DNA from: DATKNA01 sp963755755
GTDB lineage: Bacteria > Actinomycetota > Actinomycetes > Actinomycetales > Kineosporiaceae
Assembly: GCA_963755755.1 (NCBI GenBank)
Contig: CAVWLJ010000011.1
Location: 124,001 to 188,000 of the forward strand
Reading direction: 5' to 3'
Length of the DNA stretch: 64,000 nt
How positions within the stretch are numbered: the first letter of the stretch is position 1; every line of letters begins with the position of its first letter. Under the pieces are notes generated by a model. That model ran no database searches and was not told the DNA's origin. It saw nothing but the letters and a program-made list of their open reading frames with translations. Position numbers and translations under genes: made by a program. This document shows positions 17,609 through 27,224 of this stretch, one piece after another.

Positions 17609-17636
17609 TCAAGACCGCCCGCCGCGCCACCGAGAA
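17609..17636 (+). promoter_or_regulatory. FliA-type promoter of the flgB operon
   Basis: TCAA (17609-17612), 16 bases, ACCGAGAA (17629-17636), within CTCAAG as at fliC, fliM, flhA and cheA. The leader then has GCGCC-ACGGATCG-GGCGC (17665-17682), a stem-loop with GGA in the loop, a weaker CsrA-like element. Confidence 0.55.
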
Positions 17637-17728
17637 CCATTCCGAGCACGGAGAGCTCACCACAGCGCCACGGATCGGGCGCACCTCGTCCACTGCCAGC
17701 GCCCTCGGGCGCGCCCAGTCAGGGATCG

Positions 17729-18085
17729 GTGCTCTTCATGCTCGACGACCTCTCCATCGACGCCCTCCAGGCGGCGATGCGCGGGCTCTCGACGCGCCAA
17801 CGCGCGATCAGTGACGACATCGCCAACGTCGACACCCCGTTCTACCGCGCCCACTCGGTCACCTTCGAGGGCGACCTCAAGCGCGCGCTCGGCTCCGGCG
17901 AGGACCCCCTCACGGTGCAGCCGACCACCACCCTCTCCACCGCCGCCGCCGGCCTCAACGGCAACAACGTCGACATCACCGCGGAGACGACGCAGAGCGT
18001 CGACACCGAGCTCGCGTACCAGCTGGCGCTGCGCGCCGCGGGTGACCGGTTCTCGCTCTACCGCACCGCGATCGCGGGGTCGTGA
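17729..18085 (+). CDS. flgB: Flagellar proximal rod protein FlgB
   Basis: 118 residues; LQAAMRGLSTRQRAISDDIA and NVDTPFYRAHSVTFEGDLKR are the FlgB signature, with a C-terminal AETTQSVDTELAYQLALRAA. GTG at 17729 (AGGGA just ahead) is preferred; ATG at 17738 is possible. First gene of the basal-body operon. Confidence 0.9.
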   Translation: MLFMLDDLSIDALQAAMRGLSTRQRAISDDIANVDTPFYRAHSVTFEGDLKRALGSGEDPLTVQPTTTLSTAAAGLNGNNVDITAETTQSVDTELAYQLALRAAGDRFSLYRTAIAGS

Positions 18086-18507
18086 CGGCCATGTTCGACG
18101 CCCTCCGCATCGTCAACTCCGGGATGCAGCTGCACCAGGCGTGGATGGACGCCATCTCGGACAACGTGGCGAACATCAACACCGTCCGGCCGACCTCGCA
18201 GTCGGCGTTCCAGGCCCGGTACGTCCTGGCCGGCCCGCCGAGAACGGCGGCGCCGGGGGTGGGCCCAGGCACCGGCGCCGGCGTGACCGTGGCCGGCATC
18301 GCGCTCGGCAGCGCTCAGGGCCGGCTCGTCTACTCCCCCGACAACCCGCTCGCCGACGCCAAGGGCTACGTCCGGTTGCCCGACATCGACCTGGGCGAGC
18401 AGATGACCGACATGATCATGGCGCAGCGCGGCTACCAGGCGAACGCGGCGAACCTCGACCGCATCCGCGCCTCGTACCAGGCGGCGCTGCAGATGGGCAA
18501 GAACTGA
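18082..18507 (+). CDS. flgC: Flagellar proximal rod protein FlgC
   Basis: 141 residues: MFDALRIVNSGMQLHQAWMD and AISDNVANINT at the N-terminus, VRLPDIDLGEQMTDMIMAQR and GYQANAANLDRIRASYQAAL at the C-terminus, both rod/hook D0 motifs. The N-terminal motif has NTV in place of the usual NTT. GTGA overlap with flgB. Confidence 0.92.
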   Translation: MTAMFDALRIVNSGMQLHQAWMDAISDNVANINTVRPTSQSAFQARYVLAGPPRTAAPGVGPGTGAGVTVAGIALGSAQGRLVYSPDNPLADAKGYVRLPDIDLGEQMTDMIMAQRGYQANAANLDRIRASYQAALQMGKN

Positions 18508-18874
18508 TGACGGCAGGCATCGGCGCGGTCGGTGGCGCCGGCGGCAGCGTCTCCGCGCTCGCGCAGGCCTACCGCAACCAGCTCCTCGCGGCGGCCGACC
18601 CCTCGGCGGACGGCACGGCGGCCGCGGGCTCGACCGGGTCGGGGACGCCGGGCGGGGACTTCGCCGGCGCCCTCGGCCAGCAGCATGACCGGGCTCGAGG
18701 GCTATGGACAAGAACACCTCCGCCCTGGCGGTGAAGGCCGCGACCGGTGACCTCGGCGACATCCAGGACTACGTCATCGCGGCCACCCAGGCCCAGGTCG
18801 CCACCCAGCTCACCACGACGGTGCGTAACAAGGCCGTCGACGCCTTCAACGAGATCATGAGGATGCCGTTGTGA
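18507..18874 (+). CDS. fliE: Hook-basal body protein FliE, two frameshifts
   Basis: The start MTAGIGAVGGAGGSVSALAQ and the end DKNTSALAVKAATGDLGDIQ, DYVIAATQAQVATQLTTTVR, NKAVDAFNEIMRMPL form a FliE. They are in different frames: one change near 18680 and one near 18703. Dropping one C and one T restores GQSMTGLEGMDKN. FliE links the MS ring to the rod. Overlaps flgC by three bases and fliF by GTGA. Confidence 0.8.
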
Positions 18875-20469
18875 ATCCCCAGCTGGCCCGCGCGCTCGAC
18901 CGCGGCCGCACGCTGTTCCGCGGGTTCACGACCGGCCAGCGGACGGTGCTGGCGGTCGCCGTCGTCGGCATCGTGCTCGTCGCCGTCGTCCTCACCCGCT
19001 TCGCCGCGCAGCCGACCCTCACCCCGCTGTTCAGCAACCTCTCGGCGACCGACGCCAGCGCCGTGGTCGACCAGCTCCAGTCCCAGGGCGTGCAGTACCA
19101 GCTCACGGGCAGCGGCTCCACGATCCTGGTGCCGGAGAGCCAGGTCTACGACCTGCGCGTCTCGCTGGCGGGCAAGAACCTGCCGGCCGGCGACAGCGGC
19201 GGCTGGTCGCTGCTCGACCAGCAGGGCATGACCTCGACCGACTTCCAGCAGAACGTCGCCTACCAGCGGGCGCTCGAGGGCGAGCTCGGCAAGACCCTGC
19301 AGGCGATCCAGGGCGTCCAGACGGCCATCGTGCACCTGGCGATCCCGACGAAGGACGTCTTCTCGACCGACTCCGACAAGCCCACCTCCTCGGTGCTGCT
19401 CGCGTTGCAGCCCGGCGCCACGCTGACGAAGGCGCAGGTCCGCTCCGTGATGCACCTGGTGGCGGGCAGCGTCCCGGGCCTGGACGCCTCGGACGTCACG
19501 GTGACGGACGCGAACGGCGACCTGCTCTCCACCCGCGAGGACGGCAGCGCCGGCGCCGCGGCGGCGGCGGGCGAGACCGACGAGCAGACCGCCCAGTTCG
19601 AGGACCGCATGGGCCAGTCCGTGCAGCAGATGCTCGACCGCGTGCTCGGCCCCGGCCACGCGGTCGTCCGGGTCAACGCGCAGCTGAACTTCGACACCTC
19701 GGAGACCACGAGCCAGACCTACGTCGTCCCCAGCCCGAGCATCCCGCCGCTCTCCGAGGCCACCTCGAGCGAGTCCTACAACGGCGCGGGCGCCGGCGCG
19801 GGCGGCGCCCTCGGCCAGACCTGGCCGACGCTGACCGCGACCTCCGGGTCGAACGGCGGCGGCACGTACAGCAAGTCCGACCGGACCGTGGACAACGCCA
19901 TCGGCACCGTCGTGGCCAAGACCCAGGCCGCGCCCGGCAGCGTCAAGCGGCTCACCGTCGCCGTCGTGCTGGACGCCGCCAAGACCGGCGTCAACGCCTC
20001 CGACATCCAGCAGCTCGTCGGCAACGCCGTCGGGCTCGACGCGGCGCGCGGCGACAGCGTCCAGGTCAGCTCGGTGGCCTTCGACACCACCGCGGCGAAG
20101 GCGGCGGCGAAGCAGCTCTCCGAGGCCCAGTCCGCCGCGCGCACCGCGAGCTACCTCGATCTGGGCAAGAAGGGGGCGCTCGGCCTGGCCGTGCTCGTCC
20201 TCCTCTTCGTCGCGTGGCGGCGGCGCTCGGCCGGGGGTGCGACCCGGGTCTCCGCGCTGGCCGCCGACCTGCCCGCCGAGGGGACCGTGCTCGGCGCCCT
20301 GCCCGGCGGCGGCCTGCCCGCGCTCGGTGCCGGCCCCGAGGCGGCGCCCGAGAACGACGCCCGCGAACGCCGGGAGCGGATGCGCACCGAGCTCAGTGCC
20401 TTCGTCGACTCCCAGCCCGACGAGATCGCCCAGCTGGTGCAGGGCTGGCTGGCCGAGCGGAAGGGCTGA
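18871..20469 (+). CDS. fliF: Flagellar MS-ring protein FliF
   Basis: 532 residues, intact. First membrane segment TVLAVAVVGIVLVAVVLTRF near residue 30; ring-building motif LTPLFSNLSATDASAVVDQL; YQRALEGELGKTLQAIQGVQ and HLAIPTK; second membrane segment GALGLAVLVLLFVAW near residue 435; C-terminal FliG-binding tail DEIAQLVQGWLAERKG. It forms the membrane platform for the rotor and export gate. Confidence 0.95.
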   Translation: MNPQLARALDRGRTLFRGFTTGQRTVLAVAVVGIVLVAVVLTRFAAQPTLTPLFSNLSATDASAVVDQLQSQGVQYQLTGSGSTILVPESQVYDLRVSLAGKNLPAGDSGGWSLLDQQGMTSTDFQQNVAYQRALEGELGKTLQAIQGVQTAIVHLAIPTKDVFSTDSDKPTSSVLLALQPGATLTKAQVRSVMHLVAGSVPGLDASDVTVTDANGDLLSTREDGSAGAAAAAGETDEQTAQFEDRMGQSVQQMLDRVLGPGHAVVRVNAQLNFDTSETTSQTYVVPSPSIPPLSEATSSESYNGAGAGAGGALGQTWPTLTATSGSNGGGTYSKSDRTVDNAIGTVVAKTQAAPGSVKRLTVAVVLDAAKTGVNASDIQQLVGNAVGLDAARGDSVQVSSVAFDTTAAKAAAKQLSEAQSAARTASYLDLGKKGALGLAVLVLLFVAWRRRSAGGATRVSALAADLPAEGTVLGALPGGGLPALGAGPEAAPENDARERRERMRTELSAFVDSQPDEIAQLVQGWLAERKG

Positions 20470-20472
20470 GGC

Positions 20473-21481
20473 GTGTTCACCACGACCGGCGGCCTGCGCA
20501 AGGCCGCCATCCTGCTCGTCCAGCTCGGGCGCGACCAGGCCGCCAAGGTGCTGGCGAAGCTGCCCGAGCCCGTGGTCGAGGAGCTCACCGCCGAGATCGT
20601 GCGCATGCGCGACGTCTCGTGGGAGGACGCCGAGGCGGTGGTCGGCGAGGCGCACACCGCGCTGCTCTCCGACGCGGTCGCGGGGCGCGGCGGCATGGAG
20701 CTGGCCAAGCAGCTGCTCGCGCGCAGCGTCGGCGCCGAGCGCGCCGAAGAGATCATGGATCGCCTCGGCGCGACGCTCGCCGACATGCCGTTCGAGGCCA
20801 TGCGCCGGGCGGACGCGCGGCAGCTCATCACCTTCCTCGCCGACGAGCACCCGCAGACGATCGCCCTCGTGCTCGCCCACCTCGGGCCGGCGCAGTCGGC
20901 GATCGTCCTCTCCGGCTTCCCGCAGAAGCTGCAGGCCGACGTCGCGCACCGGATCGCCCGCATGGAGCAGGCCTCGCCCGACGTCATCCGGCTCGTCGAG
21001 CGCGAGCTCGACCGCCGCATGTCGACGGTTCTCGGGCCGCAGGAGCTGTCCACGGTCGGCGGCGTCCCGCCGCTCGTCGCGATCATCAACCGGGCCGACC
21101 GCTCGACGGAGCGCATGATCCTCGAGGGTCTCGAGCAGGTCAGTGTCGAGCTCGCCGAGCAGGTCCGGGCGCAGATGTTCATCTTCGAGGACATCACCAC
21201 CCTCGACGACTCCGCGATCCAGCTCGTGCTGCGCAACGTCGAGAGCAACGACCTCGCGCTCGCCCTCAAGGGCACGAGCGCGCTGGTCCGCGAGAAGATC
21301 ATGAAGAACCTCTCCACCCGCGCCGCCGAGAACCTCGCCGAGGAGATCGAGCTGCTCGGCCCGCGCCGGATCTCCGAGGTCGAGGAGGCGCAGGTCAAGG
21401 TCGTCACGCGAGATCCGCGCCCTGGAGCAGGCCGGCAAGCTCGTCATCACCCGGGGAGGCGACGATGCGTTCGTCAACTGA
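20473..21481 (+). CDS. fliG: Flagellar motor switch protein FliG
   Basis: About 336 residues. N-terminal KAAILLVQLGRDQAAKVLAK, middle EHPQTIALVLAHLGPAQSAI, C-terminal torque helix DDSAIQLVLRNVESNDLALA, LKGTSALVREKIMKNLSTRA. The frame shifts near 21410; removing one A gives KVVREIRALEQAGKLVITRG, the usual FliG end, and TGA at 21481. FliG is the stator-contacting rotor ring. Its end overlaps fliH by 17 bases. Confidence 0.93.
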
Positions 21482-22130
21482 CCCCGAGGTCCGGCCGGCG
21501 CGGTTCGACCGGCCGCTCGCAGGCCTCCAGGCCGCCAGGATCGGTGCCGGGTGGGGCGACCCCGCCCTCGACGCCGAACTCGCCGAGGCCGTCGTCGACG
21601 GACGCCGGCAGGGCCTGGCCCAGGGGTACGCCGTCGGCTGGGCCGCGGGACGCCGCGCTGCCGCGGAGCGCGAGGCCGTCGAGGCCGCGACGCGCGCCGC
21701 GGCGGCCGAGGCCGAGCGCCGCGAGCAGCGACAGCGCGCCGAGGTCGCGCTGGCGGCCCTGGCCGACGCCGTCCGGAACGGCGCGGCGACGCTGACCCCC
21801 GCGTACGAGGAGCTCGCGGACGTGCTCGTCGAGGGAGCCCTGGCGATCGCCCGGGCCGCGCTCGCCCGCGAGCTGACCACCGTGGACGACGACCTGGAGC
21901 ACCGGGTCCGGCTGGCCGTGCGCTCCCTCGCCGGCGACGGCCGGCTCGTGCTGCGGGTGCACCCCGCCGACCTCGCGGCGATCGACGGCGCCCTGCTGCC
22001 GGCCGACGCCGAACTCGTGCCCGACCCGACACTCCCGGTCGGCGCGGTCGCCGTCCGCGGGGAGTCGCAACGCCTGCGGCTCGACGTGGCCGCCGCCGTG
22101 GCGGAGGCCGAGGAGGTGCTGCGCTCGTGA
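21465..22130 (+). CDS. fliH: Flagellar export ATPase regulator FliH
   Basis: 221 residues: a GxxxG-like stretch (GRRQGLAQGYAVGWAAGRRA), a long Ala/Glu helix, then the FliH/V-ATPase-E-like C-terminal domain (LVEGALAIARAALARELTTV, LVLRVHPADLAAIDGALLPA, DPTLPVGAVAVRGESQRLRL). It holds FliI and docks it to the rotor. Start ATG at 21465 lies within the fliG end. Confidence 0.85.
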   Translation: MRSSTDPEVRPARFDRPLAGLQAARIGAGWGDPALDAELAEAVVDGRRQGLAQGYAVGWAAGRRAAAEREAVEAATRAAAAEAERREQRQRAEVALAALADAVRNGAATLTPAYEELADVLVEGALAIARAALARELTTVDDDLEHRVRLAVRSLAGDGRLVLRVHPADLAAIDGALLPADAELVPDPTLPVGAVAVRGESQRLRLDVAAAVAEAEEVLRS

Positions 22131-23480
22131 CCGCGACCGCTCGCCGCCGAGCTGCGCCGCCGCCTCGCCGACGCGGCCGCCGCCGCGGCCCCCGCCGTCG
22201 CCGGCACCGTCACCGACGTCGTCGGGCTCGGCATCCGGGTCCGGGGCCTCCGGCCCGGGATCGGGGACCTGCTCACCGTGGTCACCGGCGCGGGCCCGCT
22301 GCCCGCGCAGGTCGTCGCGCTGCACCGGGACGCCGCGGGCGACGGCGCGACCTGCATGCCGCTGGGCACGACCACCGGAGTCGCCGTCGGCGACGAGGTG
22401 CTGCCGGCACGCGGCGTGCCCCGCGTCCCCGCCGGGTACGGGCTGCTCGGCCGCGTCGTCGACGCGCTCGGCCGCCCGCTCGACGGGCGGGGCGCGCCGA
22501 CCCGGGTCGAGCGCGTGCCGCTCGACGCCTCGGCCCCGAACCCGCTGCACCGGCGCCGGGTCGACCGCCCGCTTCCGACCGGCGTCCGCGCGCTCGACGC
22601 GTTCGTTCCGCTCGGCGCCGGCCAGCGGATCGGGATCATGGCGGGCTCCGGTGTCGGCAAGTCGACGCTGCTCGGCATGGCCGTGCGCGGGACCGCGGCG
22701 CCCGTGCGCGTCGTCGCGCTCGTCGGCGAGCGAGGCCGGGAGGTCCGGGAGTTCCTCGAGGACACGCTGGACGCCGCCAGCCGCGAGCGCACCGTCGTCG
22801 TGGTCGCCACCGGCGACGACCCGCCGCTGCTCCGCCTCACCGCGGCCTTCACCGCCACCCGGATCGCCGAGTGGTTCCGCGACGCGGGCGAGGACGTCCT
22901 GCTCGTCGTCGACTCGATCACGCGGACGGCGCTCGCCCAGCGCGAGGTCGCCCTCGCCGCCGGCGAGCCGCCCGCCACCCGCGGCTACCCCGCCAGCGTC
23001 TTCGCCATGCTGCCGCGGCTGCTCGAGCGCGCCGGGCCCGGCGCCACCGGCAGCATCACCGCGCTCTACACCGTGCTCGTCGAGGGCGACGACCTGCAGG
23101 ACCCGGTCGGCGACACCACCCGCGGCATCCTCGACGGTCACGTCGTCCTCGACCGCGCGCTGGCCACGGCCGGCCACTTCCCGAGCATCGACGTCCTCGG
23201 GTCGATCTCCCGAGTGGACCGGGCGGTCCAGACGCCGGAACGCCACGCGCTGGCCGTCGCCGCCCGGCGCCTGCTCGCCGCGCACCGCGACGTCCGCGAG
23301 CTGGTCGAGGTCGGGGCGTACGCCCGCGGCAGCGACCCCGTCGCGGACCTCGCCATCACGCTGAAGCCGCAGCTCGACGCCTTCCTGCGGCAGGCCCCCG
23401 GCGAGTCCGCCGACCCCGAGGACACCTGGGCCCGGCTCGCCGCCATCGTTCCCGCCGACGTTCCCGGAGGTACTTCGTGA
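22127..23480 (+). CDS. fliI: Flagellum-specific export ATPase FliI
   Basis: About 450 residues. Walker A AGSGVGKST around residue 175, Walker B VLLVVDSITRTALAQREV, DGHVVLDRALATAGHFPSID and SRVDRAV near the C-terminus. The start GTG at 22127 (GTGA overlap with fliH) is joined to the body by a frame change near 22140: dropping one G gives LAAELRRRLADAAAAAAPAV. The N-terminal beta barrel follows. Hexameric ATPase that energises type III export with FliH and FliJ. Confidence 0.93.
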
Positions 23481-23914
23481 GCCGCCGCTTCAGGCTCGCG
23501 CCGCTCGAGCGCCTGCGCGAGGCCCGCCTCGAGGAGGCGACCCGCGCCCTCGCCCTCGCCCGGCGGACGCTGGCCGAGGCCGGCGCCGCGCGCGACGCCC
23601 TCACCGCCCGACTCGCCACCACGCGACCCACGGGCAGCGCGCCGGACGACCCCGCGCTCGCCGGCTACCACCGCGACTACCTCCGCGACCGGCTCGCCGC
23701 CGCGGAGCGCGACGTGAGCGAGGCCGCCCGCGGCGTGGACGAGGCGCTGGCCGCCTGGCACGACGCCCGCAGCGACGTCCGCGCCGTCCAGGCCCTGCAC
23801 GAGCGGTACCGCGCGACGCTCGCGGCCGCGGACGCCCGGCGCGAGCAGCTCGTGCTCGACGACCTCGCCGCGGTCGCCGCCGCGCGCAACCGGCTGGCCG
23901 GAGCGGTCCCGTGA
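23477..23914 (+). CDS. fliJ: Flagellar export stalk protein FliJ
   Basis: 145 residues, almost all helical coiled coil: FRLAPLERLREARLEEATRA, LAAAERDVSEAARGVDEALA, AVQALHERYRATLAAADARR. FliJ is the central stalk of the FliI ring. GTG at 23477 overlaps fliI. Assignment rests on coiled-coil character and position. Confidence 0.8.
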   Translation: MSRRFRLAPLERLREARLEEATRALALARRTLAEAGAARDALTARLATTRPTGSAPDDPALAGYHRDYLRDRLAAAERDVSEAARGVDEALAAWHDARSDVRAVQALHERYRATLAAADARREQLVLDDLAAVAAARNRLAGAVP

Positions 23915-24864
23915 CCGTAACGGGGCTGGAGGCGGTCCAGGCGCGGATCGCCCAGCTGCAGTCGACCCTCGGCGTCCTGCCCCCGGCACCCGCCGCCGCG
24001 TCCGGCACCGGTTCGACGTCGTTCGCGTCGGCGCTCGCGGACGCCGTGGGGCAGGCGACCGGGCCGACGTCGTCGGCGACCGGCTCGGGAGGCCCGACCG
24101 GGGCCGACGCCGTGACGCTCGCCCGGTCCTTCACCGGCGTCCCGTACCGCTGGGGCGGCACCGACCCCTCGACCGGGCTGGACTGCTCCGGGCTGACCCA
24201 GCTCGTGTACGGCCGGCTCGGCGTGCAGCTGCCGCGGGTCGCCGCCGACCAGGCGCACGCCGGCACCGCGGTCCCCTCGGTGGCCCAGGCCCAGCCGGGC
24301 GACCTGGTCTTCTTCGGCTCGCCCGCGCACCACGTCGGCATCTACGTGGGGAACGGGAAGATGATCGACGCGCCGCACACCGGCAGCAGCGTCGGCGTGC
24401 ACAGCCTCTACGGGACGCCGTCGGCGATCCGCCGGGTGCTGCCGTCCGCGGGCTCCACGCCGACGGCCGGCGCCGCGCTCGCCGGCGTCCCCTACGCCTC
24501 GCTCTTCACCACCGCGGGCGCGCGCTACGGGGTCGACCCCGCGCTGCTGGCCGCCGTCGCGAAGACGGAGAGCTCCTTCGACGCCTCGGCGGTGAGCCCC
24601 GCGGGGGCGCGCGGCCTCATGCAGCTCATGCCCGGGACGGCGGCGTCGCTCGGCGTGAACCCGCTCGACCCGGCCCAGGCCGTCGACGGCTCGGCGCGCC
24701 TGCTCAGCCAGCTCCTCGGCCGGTACAAGGGCGACGTCGACCTCGCCCTCGCCGGCTACAACGCCGGGCCCGGAGCGGTGGACCGCTACGGCGGCGTCCC
24801 GCCGTATCCCGAGACCCGTACCTACGTCCAGCGCGTGACCACGGCGTGGAAGGCCTACCGATGA
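23911..24864 (+). CDS. NlpC/P60 endopeptidase fused to lytic transglycosylase (FlgJ-like role)
   Basis: 317 residues, intact, no signal peptide. Domain 1 (about residues 68-185) is NlpC/P60: GVPYRWGGTDPSTGLDCSGL with the catalytic Cys, and HHVGIYVGNGKMIDAPHTG with the His. Domain 2 (about 200-315) is an SLT/GEWL lytic transglycosylase: VAKTESSFDASAVSPAGARG with catalytic Glu, LMQLMPGTA, LALAGYNAGPGAVDRYGG. It sits between fliJ and fliK with GTGA/ATGA overlaps. The likely job is to open peptidoglycan for the rod, as FlgJ does elsewhere, probably exported through the flagellar gate since no Sec signal is seen. The N-terminal ~65 residues are low-complexity. Confidence 0.88.
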   Translation: MTVTGLEAVQARIAQLQSTLGVLPPAPAAASGTGSTSFASALADAVGQATGPTSSATGSGGPTGADAVTLARSFTGVPYRWGGTDPSTGLDCSGLTQLVYGRLGVQLPRVAADQAHAGTAVPSVAQAQPGDLVFFGSPAHHVGIYVGNGKMIDAPHTGSSVGVHSLYGTPSAIRRVLPSAGSTPTAGAALAGVPYASLFTTAGARYGVDPALLAAVAKTESSFDASAVSPAGARGLMQLMPGTAASLGVNPLDPAQAVDGSARLLSQLLGRYKGDVDLALAGYNAGPGAVDRYGGVPPYPETRTYVQRVTTAWKAYR

Positions 24865-26646
24865 CGCTCACCCCGATCCTGCCCGCGACACCCGCCGCCT
24901 CCGGCGCCCCGCCCGAGGCCGAGCCGGCCTCCGGCGACGGCGCGCGGTTCCAGAAGACGCTCACCGAGGTCACCGGCCGGTCCCGCCGTGAGGGGCACGG
25001 CCGCCCGCACCGGTCCGCGCCCTCCGACGGCCGTGCCGAGCGCGCGGAGCGTGCCGACGCCACGAGCGGTGGGCCGGGCAGCACCGCCGCGTCCGCCGCG
25101 GGCGAGTCCTCGGCTGCCGGCACGGCCTCCGGACCTCGGGGTGGACGCCCTCCTGCTCGCGCAGTCCGGCGCCGTCGCGGTTGCGCCGGCGGCGACACCG
25201 GGCGCACCCGTCGCTCCGGCGCCGGGGGTCGCGACGCGCGCGCCCCGCGGACGGGTGCGCCGGTGGCGCCCCGAGCCGGGTCGGTGGCAGCCGGGTCACT
25301 CGCAGCGGGCGGCACTCGCGGCCGGATCGCTCGCAGCCGGATCGCCCCCAGCCGATGGCGTTGCAGCGGTTCCGGCCCAGGCCACCCCGGTGCTCCCGCC
25401 CGCTGCTCGGTCAGGGCGGACCTGGCCAGGGCGGCCCTGCCGCGATACCGGGCGCGCACCGATGAGCAGGTCCAGCCCCAGGTCGGTCAGCCCGCCCAGA
25501 CAGTCCCGGCCCCCCAGCCCGGTCGCCCGGCGCCGCCAGCCCCCGCACCCGGCGTGCCGCCGCCGTCGCAGCCGGCCCGACCGAGACGCTCCGCCGGCCG
25601 CCGCGCACAGCTCGCCCCGGCACAGGCCGCCCCGGCACAGGCCGCCCCGGCACAGCCCGCCCCGTCACAGCCCGCCGCGGCACGGCCCGCCGCGCCGGCA
25701 CCGCGCGACGCCGACGCCGTGCCGAGCACGCCGACGCCGACGTCCGGGCCGGCGCTCGCCGCCGTGGGCCTGCAGGGCGCTCAGGGGCAGCAGGCGCCCG
25801 ACGGGGCCACGCCCACGTCCGCCTCCCGTCGTTCGACGGCGTCCGCCGGTGCGACCCGCGCGCCCCGATCAGCCGCTCGCTCTCGGCGGCGTCGCTCGCA
25901 GCCGGTCAGGCCACCCCGCTCACCGCGCCGAGCGCTGCCCTGCCGAGCTCGACCGCGCGCCGGTCGGAGGAGCCGGACACCACGGCGTCCTCCGTACCGC
26001 CCGCGACGCCCGGGATCGGCCACGGGTGGCGCGCCGAACGCGGCCTCGGCCGCCTCGGCCACGGCTTCCACGACGTCGGCCACCTCCGACGCGTCGCCGG
26101 GCCAGCCCGTCGCCGTCCCGGACCAGGTGCTGCGGCACCTGGAGTCGGTCCGGGCGCTGCGTGAGGGCGGGCACCGCACGGTGATGCGTCTCGACCCCGA
26201 GCACCTCGGTGCCGTGACCGTCACCGTCGACGTCCGCGAGGGCGCCGTCCGGATGGCCGTGGCCGGCGGGGCCGAGGCGCTCGCCGCCGTGCGCGAGGGC
26301 CTCGGGCACCTGCGCTCCGCGCTCGCGGACGCCGGGCTCGACCTCGGCGACGTCGCGCTGCGGCCGGACGCCGTCGCGGCCGCGTCGTCCTCCTCGTCGT
26401 CCTCCTCGCTGTCGTCCGGCCCCGGCACCAACCCGGACGCTCAGGGCGGCCAGGGCACGGCGAACCGGCCGGACGCCGGGGGCGACGGCTCGACCAGCGG
26501 GCGAACGGCGACCGGGCCGGCAGCAGGAGCAGGGAGCGCCGCAGGTGACCGGACGCCCGGACGCCGCCCGCCCGCTCCGGGGCTCCGCGACCGGGACCGG
26601 CGACGGCGACACCCTCACCTCGCGCCGGCTCGACGTCCGCGTCTGA
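24861..26646 (+). CDS. fliK: Flagellar hook-length control protein FliK, several frameshifts
   Basis: A long Ala/Pro/Gly-rich region followed by a C-terminal FliK domain (26113-26355: VPDQVLRHLESVRALREGGH, MRLDPEHLGAVTVTVDVREG, LGHLRSALADAGLDLGDVAL). Order after the hydrolase and before flgD is standard. The N-terminal start MTLTPILPATPAASGAPPEA at 24861, the segment DLGVDALLLAQSGAVAVAPA, the C-terminal domain, and the end GDTLTSRRLDVRV (TGA at 26646) lie in different frames, so there are at least three frame changes between 25100 and 26600. Tandem CACAGGCCGCCCCGG-type units at 25620-25690 code Ala/Pro/Gln repeats. FliK measures the hook and switches export specificity through FlhB. Confidence 0.72.
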
Positions 26647-26675
26647 CACCCCGACGATCCGAAGGAGGCACGACC

Positions 26676-27140
26676 ATGACCACCGTCAACGGCACCTCGT
26701 CGAGCACCGGGACGACCGGCACCACGCCCACACCCCCCTCCGCGTCCACGAGCGCGACGGGGTCGACCCAGCTCGACTCCAACACCTTCCTCAAGCTCCT
26801 GGTCGCCCAGCTGAAGTACCAGGACCCGTCGAGCCCCTCGGACGCCACCCAGTTCCTCTCCGAGACGGCCCAGTTCAGCGTCGTCCAGAAGCTGGACGCG
26901 CTGTCGGCCCTCGACCAGAAGGTGCTCGACGCGAGCAAGGCGCAGACCGCCGCCGCGCTCATCGGCAAGCAGGTGACCTACACGGACGTGGCCGGCAAGA
27001 GCCACACCGGCACGGTGACCGGCACGACCCTCGGGCAGGAGATCCCCAACGTCACGGTGGACGGGCAGGTCGTCTCCCTGGACGCCCTCAGCGCCGTCGG
27101 CACCGTCGCCTCCCCGGACGGCGGCTCGAGCTCGAGCTGA
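26676..27140 (+). CDS. flgD: Hook capping/assembly protein FlgD
   Basis: 154 residues. The conserved FlgD motif is NTFLKLLVAQLKYQDPSSPS followed by DATQFLSETAQFSVVQKLDA; the C-terminal half (GKQVTYTDVAGKSHTGTVTG) is short and lacks the full FLIG/Tudor domain of E. coli FlgD, typical of Gram-positive forms. GAAGGAGG precedes the ATG. Confidence 0.9.
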   Translation: MTTVNGTSSSTGTTGTTPTPPSASTSATGSTQLDSNTFLKLLVAQLKYQDPSSPSDATQFLSETAQFSVVQKLDALSALDQKVLDASKAQTAAALIGKQVTYTDVAGKSHTGTVTGTTLGQEIPNVTVDGQVVSLDALSAVGTVASPDGGSSSS

Positions 27141-27184
27141 CCGTTCCCCACAGCACCCGCGGGCACGACGCCGGCGGCCCACCA

Positions 27185-27198
27185 CGGCACGGACGCCG
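27185..27198 (+). promoter_or_regulatory. ACGGAC-loop hairpin in the flgE leader
   Basis: CGGC-ACGGAC-GCCG, a 4-bp stem with the same hexaloop as the fliC and flbD leaders; CACGGACG fits CANGGANG. It lies 27 bases before the flgE start. A second GGA sits in the Shine-Dalgarno CAGGAG. Confidence 0.4.
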
Positions 27199-27224
27199 CC
27201 CATTCCCGAAGTCAGGAGAACCTC

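Noticed and set aside
18769..22032. 1,087-codon minus-strand open frame over fliF-fliH
   Set aside because: Antisense of conserved flagellar genes, repetitive Arg/Gly/Leu content, no recognisable fold.
23215..23230. Sixth copy of the GGACCGnnCGGTCC palindrome
   Set aside because: It codes the conserved SRVDRAV motif of FliI, so it is most simply chance.
25600..25700. Possible CRISPR-like array of short GC repeats
   Set aside because: Units of about 15 bases abut without spacers and lie in the fliK Pro/Ala/Gln-rich coding region.
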